Source of the DNA: an uncultured Saprospiraceae bacterium
Lineage (GTDB): Bacteria; Bacteroidota; Bacteroidia; Chitinophagales; Saprospiraceae
Length of the DNA stretch: 58,375 bases
Assembly: GCA_937974625.1 (NCBI GenBank)
Contig: CALJVJ010000075.1
Location: 1-58,375, forward strand
Reading direction: 5' to 3'
Part shown: positions 43,774 to 53,628 of the stretch, in pieces
Layout of the letters: each line of letters starts with the position of its first letter
Position numbering within the stretch: position 1 is the stretch's first letter
Made by a program: the position numbers and the translations under genes
Notes under the pieces: model-generated
The model's input: only the letters and a program-made list of their open reading frames with translations
Told to the model about the DNA's origin: nothing
Databases searched by the model: none

Positions 43774-45180
43774 ATGAAATTTACGCCAACTGGTACAAAT
43801 CGTGGTTTAGACTGGATGACTTTTTCGCTCTATCTTTGTTTAGTCATGGTAGGGTGGTTGATGATTTTTACAGTTGGCTATGAGGATGGCTATAATGGAA
43901 TTAGTGATTTTTTGAGTAGACCAGTAGGTCGTCAAACGATTTGGATAGGCATTTCCTTTATTGCCATGTTTTTATTGTATTTCATAGATTGGAAATTTTT
44001 TCAAACATTTTCTTACCTATTTTATATTACAGGATTAGTATTATTAGTTTTAGTGCTCTTTTTTGGTCCCAAAATCAATGGAGCAAGGTCTTGGTTTATG
44101 TTTGGAGGATTTTCTTTCCAACCATCGGAGTTTGCCAAATTTGGTACTTGTCTGGCACTAAGTACTTACTTAAGTTCCTTTAGTACTTCAATGCGGGAAA
44201 TAAAACACCAGGTGATTGCCGTAGGACTATTAGTAGTACCAATGCTGTTGATTCTATTACAATCTGATGCGGGGTCTGCTTTAGTTTTTACCTCTTTTAT
44301 GATTGTGCTATATCGAGCTGGATTGAGTTCTACAATATATATAGTTGGTGCTTTTGTGGCAACAGTGTTTATTTTAGCATTGATGTACCCTGCGCTGAAT
44401 ATTGTACTAGGGCTAACATTGGTCGCTGTACTAGCATTATCAATTGGATTTAAGAAGAAAAAAGAAGCAATAATTATCGCATTAGCTGTAGCGGGAGGAG
44501 CATGGTATTTAACTCAAATAGAACTCTTGAAATATGCACTTCCATTAGCTTTCGGAGTTTTATTGGTATATGGTTTTTTAGAATGGCAAAATCGAAAGGA
44601 GCGAATCGTAATGCTCTGTGCAGGAGGTTTAATTGCAGGTAGTGCTTTGGTGTTTACCGCAAACTATTTTTTTAATAATATTTTAGAAAAGCATCAACAA
44701 GAAAGAATCAATGTTTGGTTAAATCCAGAAAAAAGTGACCCTAGAGGTGCATTATATAATGTACTACAATCCAAAATGGCTATTGGGTCAGGAGGAGCGC
44801 AAGGAAAAGGTTTTTTGCAAGGGGTAATGACTAAATTAGAATATGTGCCGGAGCAATTTACAGATTTTATTTTTTGCACAATAGGAGAGGAGCAAGGCTT
44901 TGCAGGTTCTTTTTCTATTATGGTTTTATTTTTCTTATTACTTTATCGCTTAGTTATGATAGCTGAGCGGCAACGGTCCAATTTTTCTCGATTTTATTGC
45001 TATGGGATAGCAGGCATTCTTTTTGTGCACTTTTTTATCAATATAGGAATGACGATGGGCTTAGTACCAATTATTGGGATTCCCTTACCATTTATCAGCA
45101 AAGGAGGTTCCTCTTTGTTAATTTTCTCTTTTATGATAGGTTTAGTTTTAAAGTTAGATAGTAATCGATTTAGAATTTAA
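43774..45180 (+). CDS. rodA: Peptidoglycan polymerase RodA (SEDS family)
   Basis: 468 aa with about ten hydrophobic spans. SEDS signatures are INGARSWFMFGGFSFQPSEFAKFG (about 107-130), LLQSDAGSALVF, the large loop QQERINVWLNPEKSDPRGALYNVLQSKMAIGSGGAQGKGF and the end VPIIGIPLPFISKGGSSLL. It polymerises glycan for elongation with PBP2. An extra hydrophobic stretch with IGFKKKKEA (about 220-230) makes it longer than the E. coli protein (370 aa). It is separate from the mreBCD-mrdA operon. Confidence 0.96.
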   Translation: MKFTPTGTNRGLDWMTFSLYLCLVMVGWLMIFTVGYEDGYNGISDFLSRPVGRQTIWIGISFIAMFLLYFIDWKFFQTFSYLFYITGLVLLVLVLFFGPKINGARSWFMFGGFSFQPSEFAKFGTCLALSTYLSSFSTSMREIKHQVIAVGLLVVPMLLILLQSDAGSALVFTSFMIVLYRAGLSSTIYIVGAFVATVFILALMYPALNIVLGLTLVAVLALSIGFKKKKEAIIIALAVAGGAWYLTQIELLKYALPLAFGVLLVYGFLEWQNRKERIVMLCAGGLIAGSALVFTANYFFNNILEKHQQERINVWLNPEKSDPRGALYNVLQSKMAIGSGGAQGKGFLQGVMTKLEYVPEQFTDFIFCTIGEEQGFAGSFSIMVLFFLLLYRLVMIAERQRSNFSRFYCYGIAGILFVHFFINIGMTMGLVPIIGIPLPFISKGGSSLLIFSFMIGLVLKLDSNRFRI

Positions 45181-45230
45181 AGTTTTTACTTTCCCCCAAA
45201 TAACCTTTATAAAATCCCTATTTTTGCTGA

Positions 45231-46361
45231 ATGAAGTTTACAATAGAACATACGACATCAGACTCGGCTGCTCGCACGGGTGTCATTGAAACGGATCACG
45301 GAAATATACAGACACCTATTTTTATGCCAGTGGGTACAGCAGGTAGCGTCAAGGGCATACATCAACACGAGTTGACAGACGAGATAAAAGCACAAATAAT
45401 TCTAGGAAATACCTATCATTTATATCTGCGACCAGGCATTGATATTTTGCAGAAAGCAGGTGGATTACATAAATTTAATGGGTGGAACAAACCGATATTG
45501 ACGGATAGTGGCGGTTATCAGGTTTATTCTTTAAGTGGGCGTCGAAAGATAAAAGAGGAAGGGGTCACATTTGCTTCTCATATTGATGGTTCCAAACATT
45601 TTTTTAGTCCAGAGTATGCCATTGATGTACAACGAGCGATTGGAGGAGACATCATTATGGCTTTTGATGAATGTACGCCATATCCATGTGATTATCGATA
45701 TGCAAAAAGGTCTATGCAAATGACCCATCGGTGGTTAAAACGATGTATAGACCATTTTAACCAAACAGATAATCTTTACGGTTATAATCAGACCTTATTT
45801 CCCATAGTTCAAGGTAGTACCTATAAAGACTTGCGAAAAATATCTGCGGAGGTAATTGCAGCATCAGACCAACCAGCCAACGCAATTGGAGGATTATCAG
45901 TGGGCGAGCCAGCAGAAGAAATGTATGAGATGACTGAAATCGTTTGTGGTATTTTACCAAAAGACAAGCCTCGTTATTTGATGGGTGTAGGAACCCCAGC
46001 GAATCTTTTAGAATGTATTGATTTAGGTATAGATATGTTTGATTGTGTCTTACCGTCTCGGAATGGGCGTCATGGATTAATTTATACCTCAGAAGGGTCG
46101 ATTAATTTTAAGAATGCCAAGTGGAAGGAAGATTTTTCGCCAATAGATGCTAATAGCACTTGTTCGACTAGTCGATTTTATTCTAAATCTTATTTAAGAC
46201 ACCTAATTACCACTAAAGAATTATTAGGTTCTCAAATAGCGACCTTACATAACCTAACGTTTTATTTATGGTTGGTAGGAGAAGCAAGAAAGCATATTGA
46301 GTTAGGGACTTTTAAGGCATGGAAAACAGATATGGTAGAAAGAGTACAGCGCAGGTTATAA
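45231..46361 (+). CDS. tgt: tRNA-guanine(34) transglycosylase
   Basis: 376 aa. It exchanges G34 for a queuine precursor in tRNAs with GUN anticodons, such as the tRNA-Asp and others in this genome. The substrate loop is LTDSGGYQVYSL (Asp92) and the nucleophile Asp271 lies in FDCVLPSRNGRHG. The zinc site is reduced: of the canonical C-x-C-x-x-C plus His, only Cys311 and His340 remain, while the other two positions are Ser309 and Ser314. Loss of zinc cysteines is a lineage trait I recall from Bacteroidota TGTs. The catalytic residues are intact, so it should be active. Confidence 0.96.
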   Translation: MKFTIEHTTSDSAARTGVIETDHGNIQTPIFMPVGTAGSVKGIHQHELTDEIKAQIILGNTYHLYLRPGIDILQKAGGLHKFNGWNKPILTDSGGYQVYSLSGRRKIKEEGVTFASHIDGSKHFFSPEYAIDVQRAIGGDIIMAFDECTPYPCDYRYAKRSMQMTHRWLKRCIDHFNQTDNLYGYNQTLFPIVQGSTYKDLRKISAEVIAASDQPANAIGGLSVGEPAEEMYEMTEIVCGILPKDKPRYLMGVGTPANLLECIDLGIDMFDCVLPSRNGRHGLIYTSEGSINFKNAKWKEDFSPIDANSTCSTSRFYSKSYLRHLITTKELLGSQIATLHNLTFYLWLVGEARKHIELGTFKAWKTDMVERVQRRL

Positions 46362-46459
46362 AAATTTGGCATAACTATTTTTTTCCCACTACTAAGAGAG
46401 CAATTCTTTTATCAATTTTCAAAATATTTTGCTAAATTGTTAAGCATAAGCACAAAATA

Positions 46460-47455
46460 ATGAAAGCCATAATACCAGTAGCAGGCGCGGGGACGCGTCT
46501 TCGGCCATTAACTTACACACAGCCTAAGCCGCTTATTCCCATAGCGGGTAAGCCAATTATATCTTTTATAATTGACCAACTGTTAGCAGTAGGGGTGGAA
46601 GAGTTTGTATTTATTATTGGGTATTTAGGGGAAAAAATAAAACTTTATGTAGAGGAACAATATCCAATGCTTAAAAAAGAATTTGTTTCTCAAAAAGAGC
46701 GGGATGGGTCCGGACATGCTATATGGACAGCGAGAAAAGCACTAAGGGGGGTTGATGAGGCAATTATCGTTTTTGGCGATTCTATTTTAGATATAGATTT
46801 TAAAGCCTTTATGGCCAATAAGCATTCTTGTTTAGCAATTAGAAAAGTAGATGATCCTAGAGATTTTGGAGTAGTAGAGTTTGATGACGACGGCAAAGTA
46901 ATTCGGCTAGTAGAAAAACCCAAAATACCAAAGTCTAATATGGCGATGGTCGGTTTGTATAAAATCAAAGAATTACCTAAACTATTAAAAGCCTTACATT
47001 ATAACATTAAAAAGAATATAAGAACAGGGGATGAATTCCCATTAACGGACGGCTTAATGAGGATGATTGAAAAAGGAGCGATTTTTAATACCATTGGTGT
47101 AAATAACTGGTATGACTGTGGTAAAATATCCATTTTGCTAGAAACAAATGCGACGTTACTAGACAAAAAAGGCTATGCTTCCGCAAATTTACCACCTTAT
47201 GATAATACGATAATTATTAATCCAGTCAGTATAGGGGAAGATTGTGAGATAAAAAATTCTATTATCGGCCCCCATGTTACCATAGGAGACCATACTAAAA
47301 TTAATCACTCAATTGTCAAAAATTCTATTATTGGAAATTATGCTTCGATTAAGGAAGTGATATTACAAAATTCAGTGGTAGGAAATGATGCAGGGATAAC
47401 AGGATTACGTCAAAGTCTTAACATTGGAGACAATACAGAGATTGATTTTAGTTAA
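46460..47455 (+). CDS. Sugar-phosphate nucleotidyltransferase with left-handed beta-helix tail
   Basis: 331 aa. The NTP-transferase domain (1-235) begins with MKAIIPVAGAGTRLRPLTYTQPKPLIPIAGKP and has FGDSILDID for the metal Asp, VVEFDDDGKVIRLVEKP, and GVNNWYDCGK. A C-terminal hexapeptide left-handed helix follows (about 245-325, IGEDCEIKNSIIGPHVTIGD). It activates glucose-1-P or mannose-1-P with a nucleotide, and the exact sugar cannot be told. RmlA and GMPP-like enzymes share this layout. Alone on its strand. Confidence 0.9.
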   Translation: MKAIIPVAGAGTRLRPLTYTQPKPLIPIAGKPIISFIIDQLLAVGVEEFVFIIGYLGEKIKLYVEEQYPMLKKEFVSQKERDGSGHAIWTARKALRGVDEAIIVFGDSILDIDFKAFMANKHSCLAIRKVDDPRDFGVVEFDDDGKVIRLVEKPKIPKSNMAMVGLYKIKELPKLLKALHYNIKKNIRTGDEFPLTDGLMRMIEKGAIFNTIGVNNWYDCGKISILLETNATLLDKKGYASANLPPYDNTIIINPVSIGEDCEIKNSIIGPHVTIGDHTKINHSIVKNSIIGNYASIKEVILQNSVVGNDAGITGLRQSLNIGDNTEIDFS

Positions 47456-47637
47456 AAAGTATTAAAAAAAGTGTCTATTTATATCTCTTACCGTCTTAAA
47501 AGCACATTAAATTAGTAAACTAAATTTAGATTTAAGACCTTTATTTAATGAAAGGGCTTTTGTTCTTTAATACTTATGTTTGAAAAACAGTCAAAAAAGT
47601 TTTTGAGGAACAGTTTACATAACTAAAAAATAAAAAG

Positions 47638-48582
47638 ATGAAAAAGAAATTTCAATTAGTCTTTATACTATTAATTTCTATCATTACGATAACGGTAGCT
47701 CAGGTATCTGAAGAAGAAAAAGCGATGAGCCAAGGTATAAACAATGCTTTAGTCGTGAGTATACCGAATACTACCACTAAAATTGCTGAACGTGTTTGGA
47801 AAGATTATGCCAAGCAATTTAATGGAAAAACAAAAAGAAATAGGAAGTCAGAAGAATGGACAACAACAGGAGGTAAGATTTCAGGAATCGGCACGGAAGG
47901 ATTAACGGTTTATGCACAAGTACAAAGCAATAACGAGGACGTAGAATTGTCTATGTGGGTTCCTATGAGCGACGGCTATCTTTCTTCTACGGACTACAAA
48001 GAAGAGTACCAAGAAGCGGAAAAACTTTTAGATGATTACGCTTTAGAGGTTAGAATTGAAACAGTAAAAGAGGAATTAAAGGGAGAAGAAAAAGCGCTCG
48101 AAAAATCGGAAAAGGATTTAAAGAAGCTAAAGAAGGATAATGAAGGATATCATAAGGATATCAAGAATGCGGAAAAACGAATTGAGGATTCGGAAGACGG
48201 TTTAATTACCAATAAAGAAGACCAAAAAGAGGCGATAAAGAATGTAAGATTGGCAGAGGATATATTTGAGACTCAGAAAGATACTTTGGAAGTATTGATG
48301 GACAATGCAACCACGAAACAAGAGAAAAAGTCAGTAAAAAAGATGATAAGAGGAGAGGAGAAAAAGGTGAAATCTGCAAAAACGGTACAGAAAAAAGCAG
48401 AAAGAGAAGAGAAGAAATTAAAGAAGACGATAGAAAATGCTAAAAAAACAATTAAAGAATCTGAAGAGAAAATAGTAACAAATGAATCAGACCAGAAAGC
48501 GAAGGTCAAAGAGATAGAGTTACAAAAGACGGTTGTAGAAAAAGTAGAGGAAAAGCTAAAAAAGTTATACGATTACAAATAA
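47638..48582 (+). CDS. Secreted coiled-coil protein, paralogue of the protein at 7964
   Basis: 314 aa, family not recognised. Signal peptide about 1-21 (TITVAQ). A globular part (about 25-135) has MSQGINNALVVSIPN, WKDYAKQFNGKTKR, VYAQVQSNNEDVELSMWVP and EAEKLLDDYALEV. The remaining 180 residues are an extremely Lys/Glu-rich heptad coiled coil (EEKALEKSEKDLKKLKKDN and similar). It shares the globular half with 7964 but has a coil about twice as long. There are no membrane spans or sorting domain. A TATGTTTG box lies at 47575-47582, and a strong terminator follows. Confidence 0.8.
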   Translation: MKKKFQLVFILLISIITITVAQVSEEEKAMSQGINNALVVSIPNTTTKIAERVWKDYAKQFNGKTKRNRKSEEWTTTGGKISGIGTEGLTVYAQVQSNNEDVELSMWVPMSDGYLSSTDYKEEYQEAEKLLDDYALEVRIETVKEELKGEEKALEKSEKDLKKLKKDNEGYHKDIKNAEKRIEDSEDGLITNKEDQKEAIKNVRLAEDIFETQKDTLEVLMDNATTKQEKKSVKKMIRGEEKKVKSAKTVQKKAEREEKKLKKTIENAKKTIKESEEKIVTNESDQKAKVKEIELQKTVVEKVEEKLKKLYDYK

Positions 48583-48616
48583 GTAATGACGTTTAATTCG
48601 TATTGAAAGCAAATAC

Positions 48617-48652
48617 AAAAGGGAAGCAGAATTAACTGCTTCCCTTTTTTTA
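48617..48652 (+). terminator. Terminator after the coiled-coil protein gene
   Basis: Perfect 13-bp stem (48617-48629 with 48636-48648), 6-nt loop and T-run. It is also usable by rho on the other strand thanks to the A-run. Confidence 0.9.
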
Positions 48653-48683
48653 TTAGATTAAGAGTCGATAATATAGTAAGGAT

Positions 48684-50351
48684 TTATCGATTCATAGATG
48701 TCAATAATTCATCATTATTGGATGAGTTTACCATTTGCTTTCTTAGGAAAGAGAAAGCTTCTTCTGGCTTCATATCTGATAAGTGATTACGCAAGATAAT
48801 CATTCGTTGTAAAGAGTCTTTATCAACTAATAAATCATCTCGACGCGTACTAGATTTATTAAGGTCAATCGCAGGATACATTCGCTTATTAGCCAACTGT
48901 CTATCCAATTGAAGCTCCATGTTACCCGTACCTTTAAATTCTTCGAAAATAACTTGGTCCATCTTAGAACCAGTATCAATCAAGGCAGTAGCTAAAATGG
49001 TTAAAGAACCACCATGCTCAATATTTCTGGCTGCACCGAAGAACTTTTTAGGCTTGTGCAAAGCATTTGCTTCCACACCACCAGATAATACTTTACCACT
49101 TGCAGGGGCTACAGTATTATAAGCTCTAGCTAAACGGGTAATAGAATCTAAAAGAATGATTACATCGTGTCCACACTCTACTAAACGTTTTGCTTTTTCT
49201 AAGACAATACCTGCAACTCTTACATGATTATCAGCAGGTTCGTCAAAAGTTGAAGCGACTACTTCTGCATTAGTATTCCTTCTCATATCTGTGACTTCTT
49301 CCGGACGTTCATCCACAAGTAGTACAATCATATAAGTTTCTGGGTGGTTTTTTGTTATCGCATTGGCAATGTCTTTCAGTAAGAAAGTTTTACCTGTTTT
49401 AGGTTGAGCAACGATTAGCCCACGCTGACCTTTACCAATAGGTGTAAACAAATCAATCATTCGAACACCTAAATCTCTACCAGTTGGAGAAGTACCTAAC
49501 TTAAATTTCTCAGTAGGGAAAAGTGGTGTTAAATAATCAAATGGTACTCTATCTCTAATTTCTTGAGGCAAAAGTCCATTAATACGAGAAACTCTAAGGA
49601 GTGCAAAATATTTTTCTCCTTCCTTTGGAGGACGAATAGCACCTCTAACAGTATCACCCGTTCTTAACCCAAATAGTTTTATCTGAGAAGGAGAAACGTA
49701 TATATCATCAGGAGAAGTCAGATAATTATAATCTGAGGAACGTAAAAACCCATAGCCATCAGGCATCATTTCTAGAATCCCTTCTCCTTCAATAATACCA
49801 TCTAATTCAATATTAAATTTAGGATTATTAGGATCTTCTTCTACACTATTTTGGTCATCATATTTTCGACGATCCCTTCCACGGTCTCTACTATCTCTAC
49901 TATCTCTACCTCTTCCACGGTCTCTGCTATCTCTACTATCTCTACCTCTTCCACGGTCTCGATCATCTCTACTATCATCGTCGTCTCGATCAGAGCGTTT
50001 TTTGAGGATTATTTTTTTGCGAGGGCGTTCAGGTTCCTCTTCCTCATCAGTTTCTTTTTTTGTATCTTCTTCCTCGTCCTCAGTTTCTTCGTCGAAACTT
50101 TCATCTTGTGCAATAGAATCTTCTTCAGAATCTTCTTCAGGAGGCGTTTCTTTTACGTTTTTCCGTATAATTTTTTTGGCTTTAGGCACAGCTTCTTCAG
50201 AGCCATTGGCACTCAAAGCTTGAGCATCTAAAATTTTATATATAAGCTCTTGTTTGTTTAATCGCTTATACGATTTTAATTCTAATTGCTCTGCTAGTTC
50301 TCTTAATTCTGGAACTAACATATCATTCAACTGAAGTATATCGTACATCAT
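48684..50351 (-). CDS. rho: Transcription termination factor Rho with large disordered insertion
   Basis: Hexameric RNA helicase, 555 aa against about 420 in E. coli. Rho_N is at 1-45, then a ~125-residue low-complexity insertion: an acidic Glu/Asp block followed by an Arg/Asp/Gly block coded by a tandem DNA repeat. Next come the cold-shock RNA-binding domain (about 185-255, [18 protein letters not shown]) and the RecA-like motor with Walker [27 protein letters not shown], and [14 protein letters not shown]. Bacteroidota Rho often carries such insertions, which probably add RNA contacts. The gene is monocistronic and has a long upstream gap. Confidence 0.97.
   Translation of the reverse strand: MMYDILQLNDMLVPELRELAEQLELKSYKRLNKQELIYKILDAQALSANGSEEAVPKAKKIIRKNVKETPPEEDSEEDSIAQDESFDEETEDEEEDTKKETDEEEEPERPRKKIILKKRSDRDDDDSRDDRDRGRGRDSRDSRDRGRGRDSRDSRDRGRDRRKYDDQNSVEEDPNNPKFNIELDGIIEGEGILEMMPDGYGFLRSSDYNYLTSPDDIYVSPSQIKLFGLRTGDTVRGAIRPPKEGEKYFALLRVSRINGLLPQEIRDRVPFDYLTPLFPTEKFKLGTSPTGRDLGVRMIDLFTPIGKGQRGLIVAQPKTGKTFLLKDIANAITKNHPETYMIVLLVDERPEEVTDMRRNTNAEVVASTFDEPADNHVRVAGIVLEKAKRLVECGHDVIILLDSITRLARAYNTVAPASGKVLSGGVEANALHKPKKFFGAARNIEHGGSLTILATALIDTGSKMDQVIFEEFKGTGNMELQLDRQLANKRMYPAIDLNKSSTRRDDLLVDKDSLQRMIILRNHLSDMKPEEAFSFLRKQMVNSSNNDELLTSMNR
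49879..49986. repeat. 36-bp in-frame tandem repeat inside rho
   Basis: Units begin at 49879, 49915 and 49951, the first two nearly identical and the third diverging. Each codes 12 residues of the pattern [12 protein letters not shown]. The unit is a multiple of three, so slippage would change insertion length without breaking the frame. Confidence 0.9.
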
Positions 50352-51022
50352 TATGGTAAGTAATGTTACTGTTTAAAAATAGTTGTGTGTTTCAAATAAA
50401 TACAAAGTAAATTATGACGAAAATATAAGTTCGACGTTTTTTAAATGGATTTTTTCTAAGGAAAATTATTCAATTAAAAAACCAAGTGCAGAAGTTATTT
50501 TTAAGTCAATACTAAATATGAATAATAGATAAGAATGGATAAAATAATAATCTATCGTATAGTCTTCTAATTATTAAGAAATTTGAAATTTTGTTTCTAA
50601 GGAATTAGAAAATAGAGCAATTATTTTTTCATCATTAGTCTTAAATGGAATTATATTGATAGTGGGGATTTTTCGGCTGATTGAAATATTTGCCCACTAG
50701 GGCCAATCTTAGTAATTAGATTTTTTTAAAAGAAAAGAAGTGCGAAACGCTCTAGTTTTTTAAATTGAAATCTATGTGAACTGGAATAAGAGACTGGGTA
50801 TTAGCTTTTGGTTTTTACTAAACTCCTAATCAGAGCAATCTTTAAATCTTTTGAAAAAATTATTGGATTGGGGAAAGGAGAAGGAATTTAGTACCAGAGA
50901 CGCTCTGAAAAGTGAATCGAAATGGAATTTAATTCAGAGGCATGAATGCTTAACGATGCAAAAATACATTTATATTTCTAAATTCAAATAGTATCTTTGC
51001 AAAAAAATTGACAAAATAATAA
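50352..51022. other. Gene-poor region upstream of rho
   Basis: 671 bp with no credible ORF or known RNA gene. A 7-bp stem (50660-50666 with 50693-50699) and a TATCTTTG box (50992-50999) stand out. The box would direct a plus-strand transcript starting about 51006, in front of the small ORFs and serS. A tmRNA or 6S RNA was looked for and not recognised. Confidence 0.4.
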
Positions 51023-51061
51023 ATGCAAAAAGAATACCATATTTCTAGAAGGCGCTAAAAA

Positions 51062-51166
51062 ATGCGTTTTTTTGTGAAAATTGGGTTAAAAGCAGCATTT
51101 TTTAATAGAAAAAGCAAGAAAGTATCCTTTTTTGCAGACAAACTGGCAGATATGCTGACAAAATAA
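51062..51166 (+). CDS. Candidate 34-residue small protein
   Basis: ATG at 51062, TAA at 51164-51166. The product is basic and amphipathic (FFVKIGLKAAFFNRKSK then FFADKLADMLTK) with no signal peptide. It is preceded in the same frame by a 11-codon ORF (51023-51058) whose stop is one codon upstream. A TATCTTTG -7 box lies 62 bp before it. The mixture of codons looks coding-like, but the length is too short for a secure call and the function is unknown. Confidence 0.4.
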   Translation: MRFFVKIGLKAAFFNRKSKKVSFFADKLADMLTK

Positions 51167-51424
51167 AAGGAAACTTATTTGTCGATTTTTTAGTTAATTA
51201 TGCAAAAAAAACCAAAAAAGAAATGCTTTCACTTCTAAATTTAGAGATAAACGTTACATTTCGATAAAGAATTGTAATTGTTTTTAGATTTAAGGGTATA
51301 GTAATTGAAGAAACCTTCGTTTTTTTGCAAAGCCCAAATTGCTATCTAGCGTAGAAGAAGAAAGTTATCTTTTCAGAGAACCATTAGAATCAAAGAATTA
51401 TAAAAAATAACAATAGCAAAATTT

Positions 51425-52702
51425 ATGTTACAAGTTAATTTTATTCGAGACAATAAGGAACAGGTTATCGCGGGTATGCAAACCAGAAATTATAAAGGAG
51501 CGCAGTTAGCGGTGGATAAAGTATTAATGCTAGACGATCAACGAAAAAGTACACAGACAGAGTTGGATACCATTCTAGCAGCCAATAATAAAATTTCCAA
51601 GGAAATTGGAGGCTTGTACAAACAAGGCAAAAGAGACGAAGCGGAAGGATTAAAAGCGCAGGTCGAAAGTCAAAAAGGAAGAGTAAAAGAATTAGAAGAG
51701 GAGATGCGTCAAGTTAAAGTAAAACTGAGGGATGCATTATTAGAAATTCCAAATGTACCTCATCCAAACGTACCTCCAGGTAATACGGATGAAGACAACG
51801 AAGTTTTTCAAGATTGGAGTAAAGACTTACCTGAGATGGGAGCGGATGCTCAACCACATTGGGAATTAGGAAAAAAATATAATTTATTTGACTTTGAGTT
51901 AGGAGTAAAAATTACGGGTGCAGGTTTTCCACTTTTTAGAGGAAGAGGCGCTCGATTGCAAAGAGGTTTAATTAATTTTTTCTTAGATGCAGCACATAAG
52001 GCTGGTTATGAGGAATTCATGCCGCCCTTATTGGTCAATGAAGATTCTGCCCGAGCGACTGGACAATTACCAGATAAAGAAGGACAGATGTATCATGCGA
52101 CAAAAGATAACCTCTATTTAATACCAACAGCAGAAGTGCCTGTGACGAATATATGTCGAGACGTCATATTAAACGAAAAGGATTTTCCGATTAAAATGAC
52201 AGGGCATACCCCATGTTTCAGAAGGGAAGCTGGGTCTTATGGAAAAGAGGTGAAAGGATTGAATAGAGTGCATCAATTTGAAAAAGTGGAGATTGTACAA
52301 GTCGTACATCCAGAAAAGTCTTACGAGGTGTTGCAAGAAATGGTAAAGTATGTGGAAGGGTTATTGCAGCAATTAAAATTACCGTATAGGATTTTAACTT
52401 TGTGTGGAGGTGATTTAGGATTTACTTCTGCTTTAACTTACGATTTTGAGGTTTATTCTGCGGCACAAAAAAGATGGTTGGAAGTAAGTTCAATCTCTAA
52501 TTTTGAAACTTATCAAAGTAATAGGCTAAAGGTTCGCTTTAAAGGAAGTGATAAAAAGACGCATTTAGCGCATACCTTAAATGGAAGTGCACTGGCACTA
52601 CCGAGAATAATAGCCGCTTTATTGGAAAATAATCAAACTGCAGAAGGAATTAAAATTCCAAAAGCAATACAAAGTTATGTGGGGATGGAAATAATTAGTT
52701 AA
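51425..52702 (+). CDS. serS: Serine-tRNA ligase
   Basis: 425 aa class II synthetase. An N-terminal two-helix coiled-coil arm that grips the long variable arm of tRNA-Ser covers about 28-100. Motif 2 is GHTPCFRREAGSYGKEVKGLNRVHQFEKVE (about 257-287) and motif 3 is NGSALALPRIIAALLENNQ near the C-terminus. TAEVPVTN is the serine-site loop. Full length. No start ambiguity. Confidence 0.98.
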   Translation: MLQVNFIRDNKEQVIAGMQTRNYKGAQLAVDKVLMLDDQRKSTQTELDTILAANNKISKEIGGLYKQGKRDEAEGLKAQVESQKGRVKELEEEMRQVKVKLRDALLEIPNVPHPNVPPGNTDEDNEVFQDWSKDLPEMGADAQPHWELGKKYNLFDFELGVKITGAGFPLFRGRGARLQRGLINFFLDAAHKAGYEEFMPPLLVNEDSARATGQLPDKEGQMYHATKDNLYLIPTAEVPVTNICRDVILNEKDFPIKMTGHTPCFRREAGSYGKEVKGLNRVHQFEKVEIVQVVHPEKSYEVLQEMVKYVEGLLQQLKLPYRILTLCGGDLGFTSALTYDFEVYSAAQKRWLEVSSISNFETYQSNRLKVRFKGSDKKTHLAHTLNGSALALPRIIAALLENNQTAEGIKIPKAIQSYVGMEIIS

Positions 52703-52863
52703 GAAACTACTAAAAGATGTGACGTAGTGTTGAATATTTTGTCAAAAGAAGTGAATAGTTAGTCGAATATTTAAAACTATAAATACAGATTTGTAGTTTT
52801 ATATCAGTATAAGATTAGTAGTCAATTTTCCAGCATAATTTTCTAATTAAATTTTTAAAAGCT

Positions 52864-53556
52864 ATGTTAATATACGGGCTCATAGGAATAAGTATGGTTT
52901 TTGGATTAATCGGTAGCTTTGTTAGCAATCGACTCAAAAGCAAATTTTCAAAATATGCACAAATGCCGACAAGTTCAGGTTTGTCAGGTAGAGAAATAGC
53001 ACAAAAAATGTTAGAATACTATAACATTCATGACGTGCAAATTACTCAAGGTAAAGGTAGATTAACAGACCATTACAATCCAAAGACAAAGATTGTAAGT
53101 CTAAGTCCAGAGGTATTTGGTGGTCGAAGTGTAGCAGCGGCAGCAGTAGCGGCTCACGAAGTTGGTCATGCAATACAACATGCTGAATCTTATGCGATGT
53201 TACAATTTAGGTCAGCTATTGTACCAATTGTACAGATTTCGTCTAAGATACAATCCTTTATTTTTATGTTTGGATTTGCACTTGCAGGTTCAACAGGAAA
53301 CGGATTAATGTTGCTAGTAGCAGTGGCAGCTTTCTCCATCACTGCACTATTTAGTGTCATTACTTTACCAGTAGAATTTGATGCAAGTAATAGAGCGCTA
53401 GCATGGTTAGAGGATACCAACATAACTAGAGGAGAAGAACATGAAGGTGCTAAAGATGCGCTGAAATGGGCAGCAAGAACATATGTGGTTGGAGCTTTAG
53501 CAGCAATAGCTCAATTATTATATTTGCTAATGATGTTTTTAGGCTCAAGAGACTAA
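52864..53556 (+). CDS. YugP-type membrane zinc metalloprotease
   Basis: 230 aa. One N-terminal membrane span (2-20), then a metalloprotease domain with zinc-binding HEVGH (His98, Glu99, His102) in VAAHEVGHAIQHAE, and three hydrophobic segments towards the C-terminus (about 135-170 and 205-225). VEFDASNRALAWLE supplies the third ligand region (Glu). Members are called neutral zinc metallopeptidase/YugP; substrates are not known. Confidence 0.9.
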   Translation: MLIYGLIGISMVFGLIGSFVSNRLKSKFSKYAQMPTSSGLSGREIAQKMLEYYNIHDVQITQGKGRLTDHYNPKTKIVSLSPEVFGGRSVAAAAVAAHEVGHAIQHAESYAMLQFRSAIVPIVQISSKIQSFIFMFGFALAGSTGNGLMLLVAVAAFSITALFSVITLPVEFDASNRALAWLEDTNITRGEEHEGAKDALKWAARTYVVGALAAIAQLLYLLMMFLGSRD

Positions 53557-53573
53557 AGCACAGCAAACTATAT

Positions 53574-53614
53574 AAAAAAGGGCTTAGTAGAAATTAATCT
53601 ACTAAGCCTTTTTT
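53574..53614. terminator. Bidirectional terminator between convergent genes
   Basis: Stem of about 12 bp with one bulged G (53574-53590 with 53599-53614), A-run before and T-run after. It lies between the metalloprotease stop and the channel gene stop. Confidence 0.85.
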
Positions 53615-53628
53615 AATTGTCGGAAGTA

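Noticed and set aside
49879-49986. CRISPR array
   Set aside because: Period is 36 bp with no spacers and lies within the rho reading frame; no cas genes are present in the window.
49851-50231. Ser/Ile/Phe-rich plus-strand ORFs opposite rho
   Set aside because: Low-complexity antisense products of the rho repeat and acidic region.
50352-51424. tmRNA or 6S RNA in the long gap
   Set aside because: No tRNA-like ends, no tag-coding ORF pattern and no recognisable 6S core were found.
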